Assembly: GCF_002953935.1 (NCBI RefSeq)
Contig: NZ_CP026514.1
Span: forward strand, 3,472,001-3,536,000
Direction: 5' to 3'
Origin: Arthrobacter sp. PGP41
GTDB taxonomy: Bacteria > Actinomycetota > Actinomycetes > Actinomycetales > Micrococcaceae
Length of the DNA: 64,000 nucleotides
Below, one piece after another: positions 23,811-32,436 of this stretch. Within the stretch, counting starts at the first letter, position 1. Every line of letters begins with the position of its first letter. A program made the position numbers and the translations under genes. Under the pieces are notes generated by a model. The model made no database searches. It saw nothing but the letters and a program-made list of their open reading frames with translations, and was not told where the DNA came from.

Positions 23811-25274
23811 TTAGCTGTACAGCTCGCTCTTCGGTTCGTTGTTCTTGACCTTCTGCCAGCCCAGCCACAGGAGCAGAGCGAAGAGCGGGATGCTGCCCAG
23901 GGTCCAGAGGCCCAGGTAGAACACTTCGCCGGTGGCCTTGTTGGTCATGGTGTCGAAACCGATCAGGACAGTGATGGCCAGCAGGCCCACCAAGCCGGCC
24001 CAGCTGGTCCACGGCGAACCGGGCATCGGCAGGCCGGACGTGACACCCTTGCGGCGGCGCAGCACGATCTGGCTGGCGAAGATGGAGCCCCAGCAGAAGA
24101 TCACGCCGATGGAGGCTGTGTTCAGGACGAGGTCGAACGCGTGGGAGCCGCCCAGCCAGATGTTGAGCAGGATGCCCACCAGGTAGAACGCAGCGACGGC
24201 GAGGATGGCTGCGAACGGCACGTGGCGCTTGGACATCAGGGTGAGCCACTGCGGGGCGTGCCCGTTGTTGGCCATGGTGCGGAACACGCGGCCAATCGAG
24301 TAGAGGCCGGAGTTGCAGGAGGACAGCGCGGCGGTGATGACGATCATGTTCATGACGTCACCCACCCAGCCAAGGCCCATCTGGCCGAAAACGGTGACGA
24401 ACGGGGAGGTACCGGCCTTGTACTGGTCCGACGGCAGCAGCATGGCAAGGAGCAGGACGGAACCGACGTAGAACACCACAATGCGGAGGACGACGGCGCG
24501 GATCGCCTTGGGCACTTCGCGTTCCGGATCCTTCATTTCACCGGCGGTGATGCCCACCAGTTCAATGCCGTTGTAAGCGAAGATGACGGCGTTGAGGACG
24601 AGGACCATCACCAGGGCGCCCTTGGGGAACATGCCGCCTTCCGCGGCGAACAGGTTCGCTACGGAGGCGTTGCCGTCGCCCACCTGGGCGTTGGTGAGGA
24701 CCATGAACGTGCCCACGGCCAGGAAGATCAGGATGGCGCCCACCTTGAGGCAGGAAGCCCAGAATTCGAATTCACCGAATGCCTTGACGCTCAGCAGGTT
24801 CACTGCCACCAGCAGCAACAGTGCGGCGATGGCGGAGGCCTCGACCGGAACGTTGGGGAAGAAGAACTGGAAGTACAGGCCGATGGCGATCAGTTCGGCG
24901 ATGCCGGTCATGCCCCAGTTGATGAAGTACATCCAGCCGGACAGGAACGCACCCTTCTTGCCGAACATTTCACCGGCGTAGCTCACGAAAGAGCCGGAGG
25001 TCTGGCGGTACATGATGAGTTCGCCCAGGGCCCGCATGAGCAGGTAGGCGATGACGCCTGCGATGGCGTAGGAGAAGATCAGGGCCGGGCCGGTGGAGGC
25101 GAGGCGGCCGCCGGCACCCATGAATAGGCCGACGCCGATTGCGCCGCCCATGGCGATCATGGTGACGTGGCGCCGGCCCAGGGTCTTGCTATAGCCCTCG
25201 GCGCTGAGAGTGGGGTCGACGGCGACGGATGGGGCCGTGCGGTTCTGAAGATCTGTCGGGGTAATTTGAGGCAC
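23811..25274 (-). CDS. Amino acid permease (APC family, AnsP/GabP-like)
   Basis: A 487-residue transporter with about 12 membrane helices. Signatures are RHVTMIAMGGAIGVGLFMGAG in helix 1, SFVSYAGEMFGKKGAFLSGW, and EMKDPEREVPKAIRAVVLRI after helix 6. These fit the amino acid transporter family of proton symporters (asparagine, GABA, aromatic or proline permeases); the substrate is not evident. I chose the GTG at 25274 because AAGGA lies 5 nt upstream; the frame also opens at ATG 25307. Apparently monocistronic. Confidence 0.88.
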   Translation of the reverse strand: MPQITPTDLQNRTAPSVAVDPTLSAEGYSKTLGRRHVTMIAMGGAIGVGLFMGAGGRLASTGPALIFSYAIAGVIAYLLMRALGELIMYRQTSGSFVSYAGEMFGKKGAFLSGWMYFINWGMTGIAELIAIGLYFQFFFPNVPVEASAIAALLLLVAVNLLSVKAFGEFEFWASCLKVGAILIFLAVGTFMVLTNAQVGDGNASVANLFAAEGGMFPKGALVMVLVLNAVIFAYNGIELVGITAGEMKDPEREVPKAIRAVVLRIVVFYVGSVLLLAMLLPSDQYKAGTSPFVTVFGQMGLGWVGDVMNMIVITAALSSCNSGLYSIGRVFRTMANNGHAPQWLTLMSKRHVPFAAILAVAAFYLVGILLNIWLGGSHAFDLVLNTASIGVIFCWGSIFASQIVLRRRKGVTSGLPMPGSPWTSWAGLVGLLAITVLIGFDTMTNKATGEVFYLGLWTLGSIPLFALLLWLGWQKVKNNEPKSELYS

Positions 25275-25449
25275 AACGATTCCTTGTGGGTTGGGGGTTG
25301 GCCGCATCCGGACTACAGCATGATCCAGCTCACAAAATTCGGGCTTAAGCCGTTGGGGCGACCGTTTGTGAGCGCAATCCTCCGTAAAGCCGAAGCTTCG
25401 CGCGGCTCGTCCATCCTACAAGACGATGAGGTGTGCTACGTGACGCGCG

Positions 25450-25779
25450 CTACACCGCGGCCGTCCGGAGCACCAGGTTCTGCTCCCCGTCCAGGGATAT
25501 CCGGTAGGTCCGCAGGGGTCCCGCGCCGGTAGTGGAGCACCCGGAGGTGAGGTCAAAAGCGTGCTGGTGCAGCGGACAGATGACCACCTGCCGGTCCACG
25601 GTGCCGTCCGCAACCGGCCCGCCCCGGTGGGGACAGACGCCGGAGACCGCCCGCAGTGAACCGTCCCGCAGCCGGAAGACGGCCACCTGCTCGCCGCCCA
25701 CCCCGAAGGCCCGCCCCTCGCCCAGCGGAATCTGGTCCACCGGGCCCAGGACATGGGCGTTGGTTCCGGCGCTGCTCAT
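25450..25779 (-). CDS. nirD: Nitrite reductase (NADH) small subunit
   Basis: A 109-residue Rieske-fold protein. CPHRGGPVADGTVDRQ and CPLHQHAFDLTSG supply CxH and CxxH-type cluster ligands, so the 2Fe-2S site looks intact, unlike the cluster-less NirD of E. coli. It partners the siroheme NirB in assimilatory nitrite reduction to ammonium. The ATG overlaps the nirB stop (ATGA), showing translational coupling. Confidence 0.92.
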   Translation of the reverse strand: MSSAGTNAHVLGPVDQIPLGEGRAFGVGGEQVAVFRLRDGSLRAVSGVCPHRGGPVADGTVDRQVVICPLHQHAFDLTSGCSTTGAGPLRTYRISLDGEQNLVLRTAAV

Positions 25780-28340
25780 CGGACCGGCACCTGCGGGAGG
25801 GCGGTCAGGGGCAGCGAAGTCCTGAACTGCCCCGGCGTTTGCGGGTCATCACGTTCCAGCCAAGGATCAACGTAGCTGTCCACCGAGGCCTGCATCGCTT
25901 CATCAAGCCGGCCGGCGATCCCTTCTGCGTCCTGCACGATGACGGCACGCAGGTGTTCGATACCCACCCGCGGGACGAAGGCGTAGGTCCGTTCCAGCCA
26001 GTTGGCCTCTTCCCGGTAGTACTGCATGAACCGGCCGGTGAGGACCTTCACCTCGTCCGGGCTGTCCACGGTGGCCAGCAGGTCTCCCTTGCGGATATGG
26101 GCACCGGCGGCTCCGCCCACGTAGATCTCCCAGCGGCCGCCCTCCACCGCCACCACGCCCACGTCCTTCACCAGCGACTCGGCGCAGTTCCGCGGACAGC
26201 CTGAGACGGCGAGCTTCAGCTTGGCCGGTGACTCGAGGCCCTGGAAGCGGGATTCGATCTCGATCCCCAGCTTGGTGGAGTCACCGGTGCCGTAGCGGCA
26301 AAAGTCCTTCCCCACGCACGTTTTCACCGTCCGGAAACTCTTGCCGTAGGCATAGCCGGAGGGCATGTCCAGGTCCGCCCAGACCTGCGGCAGGTCCTCC
26401 TTGCGGATCCCCAGCAGGTCGATGCGCTGCCCGCCGGTGAGCTTGATCAGCGGGACGTTGTGCTTCTCCGCCACGTCCGCGATCCGGCGCAGCTGCTGGA
26501 CCGACGTCACGCCGCCCTTCATCTGGGGCACCACGGAGAAGGTGCCGTCCCGCTGGATGTTGGCGTGGACCCGGTCGTTGATGAAGCGGGCGTCGCGTTC
26601 GTCGATGTACCGGTCCGCCAGCATCATCTTGAGCAGCGAGGCGAGCCCCATCTTGGACTTTGCGTCCTCCGCGCCGCCGGGCGCCAGCGCCTGGAACACC
26701 GCCGAAACTGACCGCAGGCCGCGGGCCCGGACCTCTGCCATCAGCGCCTGCTTGTCCAGGGGGATGCCGGGGACGTAGTAAGCGGCAGCCGGGCCCTCCT
26801 CCACGGCCCCGTCCGCCGCCCATTCCACCACCTGCCTGACCAGGAGCTTGCAGGAGCCGCAGCCCTTGCCGGCACGGGTGGCGTCCATGGCCCCGGATAC
26901 CGAGCTGCAGCCGCCCTTCACCGCGCCCACCAGGTCCTTCTTGCTGACGCCGTTGCAGTTGCAGACCTGCGCGTCATCGTCGAGTTCCGCAATCCCGGTC
27001 TCCTCCCCGGGCGTGCCAAGATCGAACATCAGCCCGATCCGCTCCTCGGGCAGCGGCAGCCCGCGGTCATACGCCTGGGTCAGGTAGGCCACCTTGCGGC
27101 TGTCCCCCAGGAGGGTGGCGCCCACCATCTTGTTGTCCCGGACCACGATGGACTTGAAGACCCCGCGGCTGGGCTCCGAGAAGACGATGTGTTCGTCCGT
27201 CTCAAGTTCCGGCCCGTGCAGGCCCATGGAAGCCACTTCGACGCCTGCCACCTTCAGTTTGGTGGCGGTGCGCGAGCCCAGGTACGCGGCGCCCGTGTCC
27301 GTCCCCGTCACGTGGTTGGCCAGCACCACCGCCTGCTCCCACAGCGGGGCCACCAGCCCGTACACCTCGCCGCGGTGCTGGACGCACTCCCCCACCGCGT
27401 AGATGTCGTCCTCGTCCTGGACCCGCAGGCTGTCGTCCACCACAATGGCCCGCTCCACCGGGAGCCCGCTGAGGACAGCGAGGTCAACGTTGGGACGGAT
27501 CCCGGCCGCCACCACCACCATGTCGCACTCAATGTCCGGCCTGTCGCGGAGGCTAACGCCGGTCACCCTGTCCGTGCCAAGCACGGCCGTGGTCCGGCAG
27601 CCGGTCAGTACCCCAATGCCCAGCGCCTCAACGCTGCGCCGGAGGACGGCCCCGCCGTCGGGCCCCATCTGTGCGCTCATCAGGTGGCCGCCCGAGTGGA
27701 CCACGTCCACGCCCAGCCCGAAGCTGCGCAGCCCGGCGGCGGCCTCCAGCCCCAGCAGGCCGCCGCCAATCACCACGGCGTGCCGGTGCTGCTCCTGCTG
27801 CGCGTGCGCAGCCATTTTGCGGGTGTCGTCGATGGTGCGGAAGCCGAAGACTCCCTGTTTCACGGACCCGCCGGGCGTGTAGAGGCCGTCCATCGGGGGC
27901 ATGTGCGAGCGGCTGCCGGTGGCGATGACCAGGACGTCGTAGGGCGTCACCCGGCCGTCGCTGGAAAACACCTGCTTGGCGAACCGGTCGATCCTGTCCG
28001 CCCGGACCCCGGCGTGCAGCGTGATGCCGTTGTCCTGGTACCAGGACAACGGGTTGAGGAAAATGTCCTGGTCGCTTTCCGCCCCGGAAAGGACGTGGCT
28101 GAGCATGATCCGGTTGTAGTTTCCGTAAGGCTCGTCCCCGAACACGGTGATGCTGAACTGCTCCGCACCGCCCCGGGCCAGGATCTCCTCCACGGCCCGG
28201 GCCCCCGCCATCCCGTTGCCGATGACCACGAGGCGCCGACGGCTGTCGCGGCCACCGGACCGGGACCGTGGCCTGGCGAGCGGCGGGGTGTGCACCCGTG
28301 CTTGCGCCGGTGCCTGCACCCGCTCCGCCACGCTGCCCAT
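25776..28340 (-). CDS. nirB: Nitrite reductase (NADH) large subunit
   Basis: An 854-residue siroheme/FAD enzyme reducing nitrite to ammonium with NAD(P)H. Residues about 30-350 are the pyridine nucleotide-disulfide-type domain (VVIGNGMAGARAVEEIL, VVIGGGLLGLEAAAGL). Residues about 450-530 hold the BFD-type 2Fe-2S domain (CNCNGVSKKDL, KGCGSCKLLVRQVV). The C-terminal half is the nitrite/sulfite reductase ferredoxin-like and siroheme domain (TCVGKDFCRYG and SGCPRNCAES, the four cluster cysteines). It overlaps nirD downstream and a small gene upstream, so the three form one operon. No nitrate reductase gene is present in the window. Confidence 0.96.
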   Translation of the reverse strand: MGSVAERVQAPAQARVHTPPLARPRSRSGGRDSRRRLVVIGNGMAGARAVEEILARGGAEQFSITVFGDEPYGNYNRIMLSHVLSGAESDQDIFLNPLSWYQDNGITLHAGVRADRIDRFAKQVFSSDGRVTPYDVLVIATGSRSHMPPMDGLYTPGGSVKQGVFGFRTIDDTRKMAAHAQQEQHRHAVVIGGGLLGLEAAAGLRSFGLGVDVVHSGGHLMSAQMGPDGGAVLRRSVEALGIGVLTGCRTTAVLGTDRVTGVSLRDRPDIECDMVVVAAGIRPNVDLAVLSGLPVERAIVVDDSLRVQDEDDIYAVGECVQHRGEVYGLVAPLWEQAVVLANHVTGTDTGAAYLGSRTATKLKVAGVEVASMGLHGPELETDEHIVFSEPSRGVFKSIVVRDNKMVGATLLGDSRKVAYLTQAYDRGLPLPEERIGLMFDLGTPGEETGIAELDDDAQVCNCNGVSKKDLVGAVKGGCSSVSGAMDATRAGKGCGSCKLLVRQVVEWAADGAVEEGPAAAYYVPGIPLDKQALMAEVRARGLRSVSAVFQALAPGGAEDAKSKMGLASLLKMMLADRYIDERDARFINDRVHANIQRDGTFSVVPQMKGGVTSVQQLRRIADVAEKHNVPLIKLTGGQRIDLLGIRKEDLPQVWADLDMPSGYAYGKSFRTVKTCVGKDFCRYGTGDSTKLGIEIESRFQGLESPAKLKLAVSGCPRNCAESLVKDVGVVAVEGGRWEIYVGGAAGAHIRKGDLLATVDSPDEVKVLTGRFMQYYREEANWLERTYAFVPRVGIEHLRAVIVQDAEGIAGRLDEAMQASVDSYVDPWLERDDPQTPGQFRTSLPLTALPQVPVR

Positions 28341-28687
28341 CAGTGCTCCACCATGCCCAGGTCGATCACCACGGATCCGTGGACGCCCTCCGGAGCCGCC
28401 AGGTACAGCTCGATCACCGAGCCGCCGTCGATGTCCTCCACCACGCGCAGCGGAACGTGGACCTCGCTTTTTGCGCCGATGGGGAAGTAGCGCATGGGAA
28501 CGCCGTTGCGCATGAGCACCACGGCGATCAGCTCACTGCTCGAGTTGCCGCCGCGGAAGTACAGCGCCTGGTTGATCACGCCGTCCGGGACATAGTGCGC
28601 GAGCTCGCTGTGCAGGGGGACGGGCTTCTCCATGCCCACGCCCTGGAAGTGGTAAATGCCTTGCAGGAAAAGGTTCTTGGTGATCAC
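28340..28687 (-). CDS. Conserved small protein in nitrite assimilation operon
   Basis: A 115-residue soluble protein from the GTG at 28687, chosen because AAAGGAT lies 8 nt upstream; the frame is open further back but without sense. It begins VITKNLFLQGIYHFQGVG and has a beta-rich look (SSELIAVVLMRNGVPMRYFP, then GSVIELYLAAPEGVHGSVV). I recognise no domain. Its stop overlaps the nirB ATG (TGATG), so it is the first gene of the operon and very probably works in nitrite or nitrate assimilation. Function is unknown. Confidence 0.65.
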   Translation of the reverse strand: MITKNLFLQGIYHFQGVGMEKPVPLHSELAHYVPDGVINQALYFRGGNSSSELIAVVLMRNGVPMRYFPIGAKSEVHVPLRVVEDIDGGSVIELYLAAPEGVHGSVVIDLGMVEH

Positions 28688-28821
28688 GGACAGATCCTTT
28701 CGGCCGGCGGAAAGACGGGCATGGGCCCCATTTTCCGCCGCCGATGTTTCCGGCCGCCGGTCCCCCGGTAAAGACTGCTTTACGCCAAACTCACCGTTCA
28801 CCAGGCCTGGCCGCTGCCCCA

Positions 28822-28907
28822 AATGCGTGACTTATGTCCTGCCAGGCGGGAGGAGACCCTGCCATCCCGGGGCAACTGCCCCACCGGGCGGCCAAAAGTG
28901 ACGCATT
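28822..28907. repeat. Inverted repeat upstream of the nirBD operon (family F)
   Basis: AATGCGTGACTT (28822-28833) and AAGTGACGCATT (28896-28907) form an 11/12-bp inverted repeat with a 62-bp GC-rich interior that has its own hairpins (GGGGCA/TGCCCC). The gap between the nir operon start and the ABC-F stop is otherwise featureless. Confidence 0.55.
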
Positions 28908-28944
28908 CCGGTCGGGATTTCCCGTTGGTTGCCCGGGCCTGCCC

Positions 28945-30657
28945 CTAAGCCGGCGCGAGCACGCCCTTGTCCATGGAGTACCGGAGCCAACGCCCGGCAC
29001 CGGCGCTGCCGCCCGGGGTCCCTGCTGGGCCGGCGGCCGCCCCACGGCTGCGCCGCGCGCCTGCAGCGAACCATTCCCGCAGCGCCCTGTCATGGCTAAC
29101 CATCACCAGGGTCCCGGCGAAGTCCGCCAGTGCCGCCTCCAGCTGTTCCACGAGCACGGGCGCCAAGTGGTTGGTCGGCTCGTCCACCAGCAGGGTGCCG
29201 TAGCCGCCCAACAGCAGCCGCGCCAGTGCGAGCCTGCGCTGCTGGCCGGCGGAGAGGCTGCCCACGGGGACGTGGAACTCGCTGGTGCGGAAAAGGCCAA
29301 GTCGGAGCAGGGCCTCGGCGTGCTCGTCGATGGTGCCGCCGAGGCCCGCCGCGAAGGCCGGCAGCAGCCGCAGGGTGGGCCGTGGCGGCAGCTCCAGCTC
29401 CTGCTGCAGGTAGCCGATCCGGTCTGGCCGCGTGACGGAGCCGGCTGCCGGTTCCAGGGTTCCCGCGAGCACGGAGAGCAGCGTGGACTTGCCCGCGCCG
29501 TTGGGCCCGGTAATGAGGATCTTCTCGCCGGCGCCTGCCTGGAAGTCTGTGGTGCCCAGCCGGCCGGGCACGCTCACGCCGCGCGCAGCCAGCACGGGGC
29601 CGCCATTCTGCGTTGCCCCGGACGGCACCGGGCCGGCAGCGGGGAGATCCAGGTCGACATTCAGCCGCAAGGGTACGGGCGGGCGGTCCACCGGGCTCGC
29701 TTCGAGCCGGCGCAGCCGCTCCTGGGCGTTCCGGACCTGGCTGGTGGCGGCCTTCTGCCAAGTGCCCGCCTTGAAGTCGAAGCCCATCTTGTCGCCATCG
29801 CGTTTGCGGCCGTAGCCCATGGTCCCTGCCACAGTGTCTGCCTGCCGTTTTTCGGACTCCATCGCGTCAAGCCAGGTGTGGTACCGCTGGACCCATCGTG
29901 CGCGTTCGGCTGCCTTCTCCCGAAGGTAGCCGTCGTACCCGTTGCCGTAGCGGGTGACCGCACGGCGCTCGGCATCCACTTCGATGATGGTGGACGCCAC
30001 CTTGCGGAGGAGCACGCGGTCGTGGGACACCACCACCACCGTGCCACGGTGGGCCGCCAGCCGGTCCTCCAGCCAGGCGGTTCCGCGGGCGTCCAGATGG
30101 TTGGTGGGTTCGTCCAGGAGCAGGATGTCCGCCGGATCGGCCAGGACACAGGCCAGGGCCACGCGTTCCTGTTCCCCGCCGGACAGGGATCCCAGCACGC
30201 GGTTCCGGTCCAGGCCGCCCAGGCCCAGCCGGTCCAGGGCGGCCTCCACCCGGGGTTCCGCGGCGTAGCCTTCGCGCAGCTGATACTCCGTCTGCAGCCG
30301 GCCGTAAGTGGCCAGTTCGTCTTCCCCGGCGTCGGCGAGGTTGGTCTCCAGCCGGTCAAGCTCCGCTTCGAGGGCACGCAGCGAGGCAAGGGAAGCGTCG
30401 ACGGCGGCGCCCACCGTGAAGGACTCGGGCAGGCCATGGGTTTGGGCCAGGTAGCCCACCCTGCCTTGGATCACCACGGCGCCTTCGTCGGGCGCTTCGA
30501 GGCCGGCCAGGATCCGGAGCAGGGTGGATTTGCCTGCACCGTTTTCGCCCACCACGGCAACGTGCTCGCCAGCCGAAATCACCAGGCTGATGCGGTCCAG
30601 CAGCCGACGGTCGCCATAGCCATGGGAGACGTCCGAAAGGTTAAGGTGTTCAGTCAA
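28945..30657 (-). CDS. ABC-F family ATP-binding protein
   Basis: A 570-residue protein with two ABC ATPase domains and no membrane part, the ABC-F layout of ribosome-bound translation or antibiotic-protection factors. Walker A GENGAGKSTLLRILAG (about residue 42) and GPNGAGKSTLLSVLAG (about 400) are visible, with signatures LSGGEQERVAL and LSAGQQRRLAL, and Walker B LLLDEPTNHLDA/LLVDEPTNHLAP. A basic linker (about 220-310) lies between the domains. I chose the TTG at 30657, preceded by GAGGA; an in-frame ATG at 30714 would add 19 odd residues. A hairpin lies in the leader. Confidence 0.85.
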   Translation of the reverse strand: MTEHLNLSDVSHGYGDRRLLDRISLVISAGEHVAVVGENGAGKSTLLRILAGLEAPDEGAVVIQGRVGYLAQTHGLPESFTVGAAVDASLASLRALEAELDRLETNLADAGEDELATYGRLQTEYQLREGYAAEPRVEAALDRLGLGGLDRNRVLGSLSGGEQERVALACVLADPADILLLDEPTNHLDARGTAWLEDRLAAHRGTVVVVSHDRVLLRKVASTIIEVDAERRAVTRYGNGYDGYLREKAAERARWVQRYHTWLDAMESEKRQADTVAGTMGYGRKRDGDKMGFDFKAGTWQKAATSQVRNAQERLRRLEASPVDRPPVPLRLNVDLDLPAAGPVPSGATQNGGPVLAARGVSVPGRLGTTDFQAGAGEKILITGPNGAGKSTLLSVLAGTLEPAAGSVTRPDRIGYLQQELELPPRPTLRLLPAFAAGLGGTIDEHAEALLRLGLFRTSEFHVPVGSLSAGQQRRLALARLLLGGYGTLLVDEPTNHLAPVLVEQLEAALADFAGTLVMVSHDRALREWFAAGARRSRGAAAGPAGTPGGSAGAGRWLRYSMDKGVLAPA

Positions 30658-30747
30658 GGGAAGTCCTCGCAAAGTTCCGCAGTGTGGCCGCCGGAGCTGA
30701 ACGGGAGTTTTCATCCAGCGCTCGACGGCGGCCTTGGTTTGGGAGAA

Positions 30748-30771
30748 CAGCCCGGCGTAGGGCCGGGGCTG
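30748..30771 (-). promoter_or_regulatory. Possible attenuator hairpin in the ABC-F leader
   Basis: Read on the minus strand, CAGCCCCGGC and GCCGGGCTG pair across a 5-nt loop about 90 nt upstream of the ABC-F start. A 3-codon ATGAAGTCCTAA lies just before it. ABC-F genes are often controlled by leader attenuation. There is no U-run, so support is weak. Confidence 0.35.
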
Positions 30772-30819
30772 CTGGTTAGGACTTCATCGCTCCAGACTGC
30801 CCCGATTGAAGCCACCGAG

Positions 30820-31689
30820 TCAAGCTGCAGCGAGGGCGGCGGCCTTCCTGCGCCGGGCTTTCGCCAGGCGGGTGCCGATCAGCCCCTGCCGCGGGCTGAA
30901 GAGGTAGACGACGGCGAACACCACTCCCTGCGTCAGCACCACCATAGCGCCGGAGGCCGTGTCCAGGTAGTAACTGATGTAGATGCCGGTGATCGAACAG
31001 AGCGCCGAGACCACCGGGGCGATCACCAGCATCCGGGAGAACCGGTCGGTGAGCAGGTAGGCCGTGGCGCCGGGGATGATGAGCATGGCCACCACCAGGA
31101 CAACGCCCACGGTCTGCAGCGCAACCACCGAGGTCAGGGCCAGGAGGCCCAGCAGCAGCGCCCCGAGCCTCCGGGGGGATAGCCCGATGGCGTGCGCATG
31201 CGTCGGATCGAAGGCGTAGAGCGTAAGGTCGCGGCGCTTGAGGATCAGGATGGCGAAGGCCACCACGCCCAGCACCAGCACCTGGATGAGGTCCGGAATG
31301 CTGACGCCGAGCAGGTTGCCGAAGATGATGTGGTTCAGGTCCGTCTGGCTGGGCGTCACGGAAATCAGCACCAGGCCCAGGGCGAACAGCGAGGAGAACA
31401 CGATGCCGATCGCGGCGTCCTCCTTCACCCGGCTGGTATTTCGGACCACCCCGATCAGGGTCACGGCGATCAGGGCGAACACCAGCGCGCCGAGCGCGAA
31501 GGGGGCGCCCACAATGTAGGCCAGGACGACGCCGGGCAGCACCGCGTGGGAGACGGCGTCGCCCATGAGCGACCAGCCGATCAGCACCAGCCAGCAGCTG
31601 AGGACAGCGCAGACGACGGCCGCGAGCGCGGTGGTGACGATGGCCCGGACCATGAAGTCGTAGCTGAGGGGTTCGAGGAGCAGTTCCAT
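30820..31689 (-). CDS. Metal ABC transporter permease (ZnuB/TroC family)
   Basis: A 289-residue integral membrane protein with about 8 helices of the ABC-3 type (Mn/Zn/Fe importers). The stretch SLMGDAVSHAVLPGVVLAYI near the N-terminus and AFDPTHAHAIGLSPRR are diagnostic. It moves metal ions together with the ATPase encoded 3 nt upstream. It is the last gene of the three-gene operon, in the order binding protein, ATPase, permease. Mn versus Zn cannot be decided from sequence. Confidence 0.92.
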   Translation of the reverse strand: MELLLEPLSYDFMVRAIVTTALAAVVCAVLSCWLVLIGWSLMGDAVSHAVLPGVVLAYIVGAPFALGALVFALIAVTLIGVVRNTSRVKEDAAIGIVFSSLFALGLVLISVTPSQTDLNHIIFGNLLGVSIPDLIQVLVLGVVAFAILILKRRDLTLYAFDPTHAHAIGLSPRRLGALLLGLLALTSVVALQTVGVVLVVAMLIIPGATAYLLTDRFSRMLVIAPVVSALCSITGIYISYYLDTASGAMVVLTQGVVFAVVYLFSPRQGLIGTRLAKARRRKAAALAAA

Positions 31690-31692
31690 GGG

Positions 31693-32436
31693 CTAGCTCC
31701 GCCCTTCCCGGTTGAGCACGTCCAGGCCGAACGCCATGGCAAGGTTTTCGGGCTGCAGCACCACGTGCGGCGGGCCGTGCATGAGGACCCGGTGCATCAG
31801 CAGCACGGCTTCGTCGCAGAGCTGCGGGAGTGCGTGCAGGTCGTGGGTGGAAACCAGGATGGTGCAGCCGTCCGCGGCGAGCTCGCGCAGGAGCCGGGTG
31901 ATGGTGGCTTCGGACCTCTTGTCCACGCCGGCGAAGGGTTCGTCCAGCAGCATGGTGGTGGCACCCTGGGCAATCCCGCGGGCCACGAAGGCACGCTTCT
32001 TCTGCCCGCCGGAGAGTTGGCCGATCTGCCGCCCGGCATAGTCCCCCAGTTCCACCCGGTCCAGCGCCTCGTCCACGGCAGCCCGGTCCGCCTTCGATGC
32101 CCGGCGGGTGAAACCCTGGTGGCCGTAGCGGCCCATCATCACCACGTCGCGCACGGACAGCGGGAACTGCCAGTCCACTTCCTCGCTCTGCGGCACATAG
32201 CCGATGCCCCCTTCCCTGCGCGCCCTGGAAGGCGGCTGGCCTCCGATCCGCACCGTGCCGGCGTCGGGCTTGATCATGCCCATGATCACCTTGAAGAGCG
32301 TGGATTTCCCGGAGCCGTTCATGCCCACCAGGCCGCAGATCCGCGCCGGGTCAAGCGAGAGGGAGGCGGAGTCCAGTGCCAGGACTTCGCCGTAGTGGAC
32401 GGTGACGTTGTCCACCTGGATGGCCGGGAAGGTCAT
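31693..32436 (-). CDS. Metal ABC transporter ATP-binding protein
   Basis: A 247-residue ABC ATPase with Walker A VGMNGSGKSTLFKVI, signature LSGGQKKRAFVARGI and Walker B TMLLDEPFAGVD, ending with the H-loop STHDL. It powers the metal importer formed with the permease 3 nt downstream and the lipoprotein upstream. Its ATG overlaps the binding-protein stop by 4 nt (ATGA). A QSEEVDWQFPLSVRDVVMMGR stretch is typical of the Mn/Zn subfamily. Confidence 0.93.
   Translation of the reverse strand: MTFPAIQVDNVTVHYGEVLALDSASLSLDPARICGLVGMNGSGKSTLFKVIMGMIKPDAGTVRIGGQPPSRARREGGIGYVPQSEEVDWQFPLSVRDVVMMGRYGHQGFTRRASKADRAAVDEALDRVELGDYAGRQIGQLSGGQKKRAFVARGIAQGATTMLLDEPFAGVDKRSEATITRLLRELAADGCTILVSTHDLHALPQLCDEAVLLMHRVLMHGPPHVVLQPENLAMAFGLDVLNREGRS

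Noticed and set aside
22530..25127. 865-codon open frame on the plus strand antisense to dinB and the permease
   Set aside because: It runs opposite two genes with clear motifs. Its Arg/His/Gly-rich product with no domain is the usual by-product of high GC.
28834..31182. 782-codon plus-strand frame across the ABC-F gene
   Set aside because: Antisense to a protein with intact Walker and signature motifs on the minus strand, with no domain of its own.
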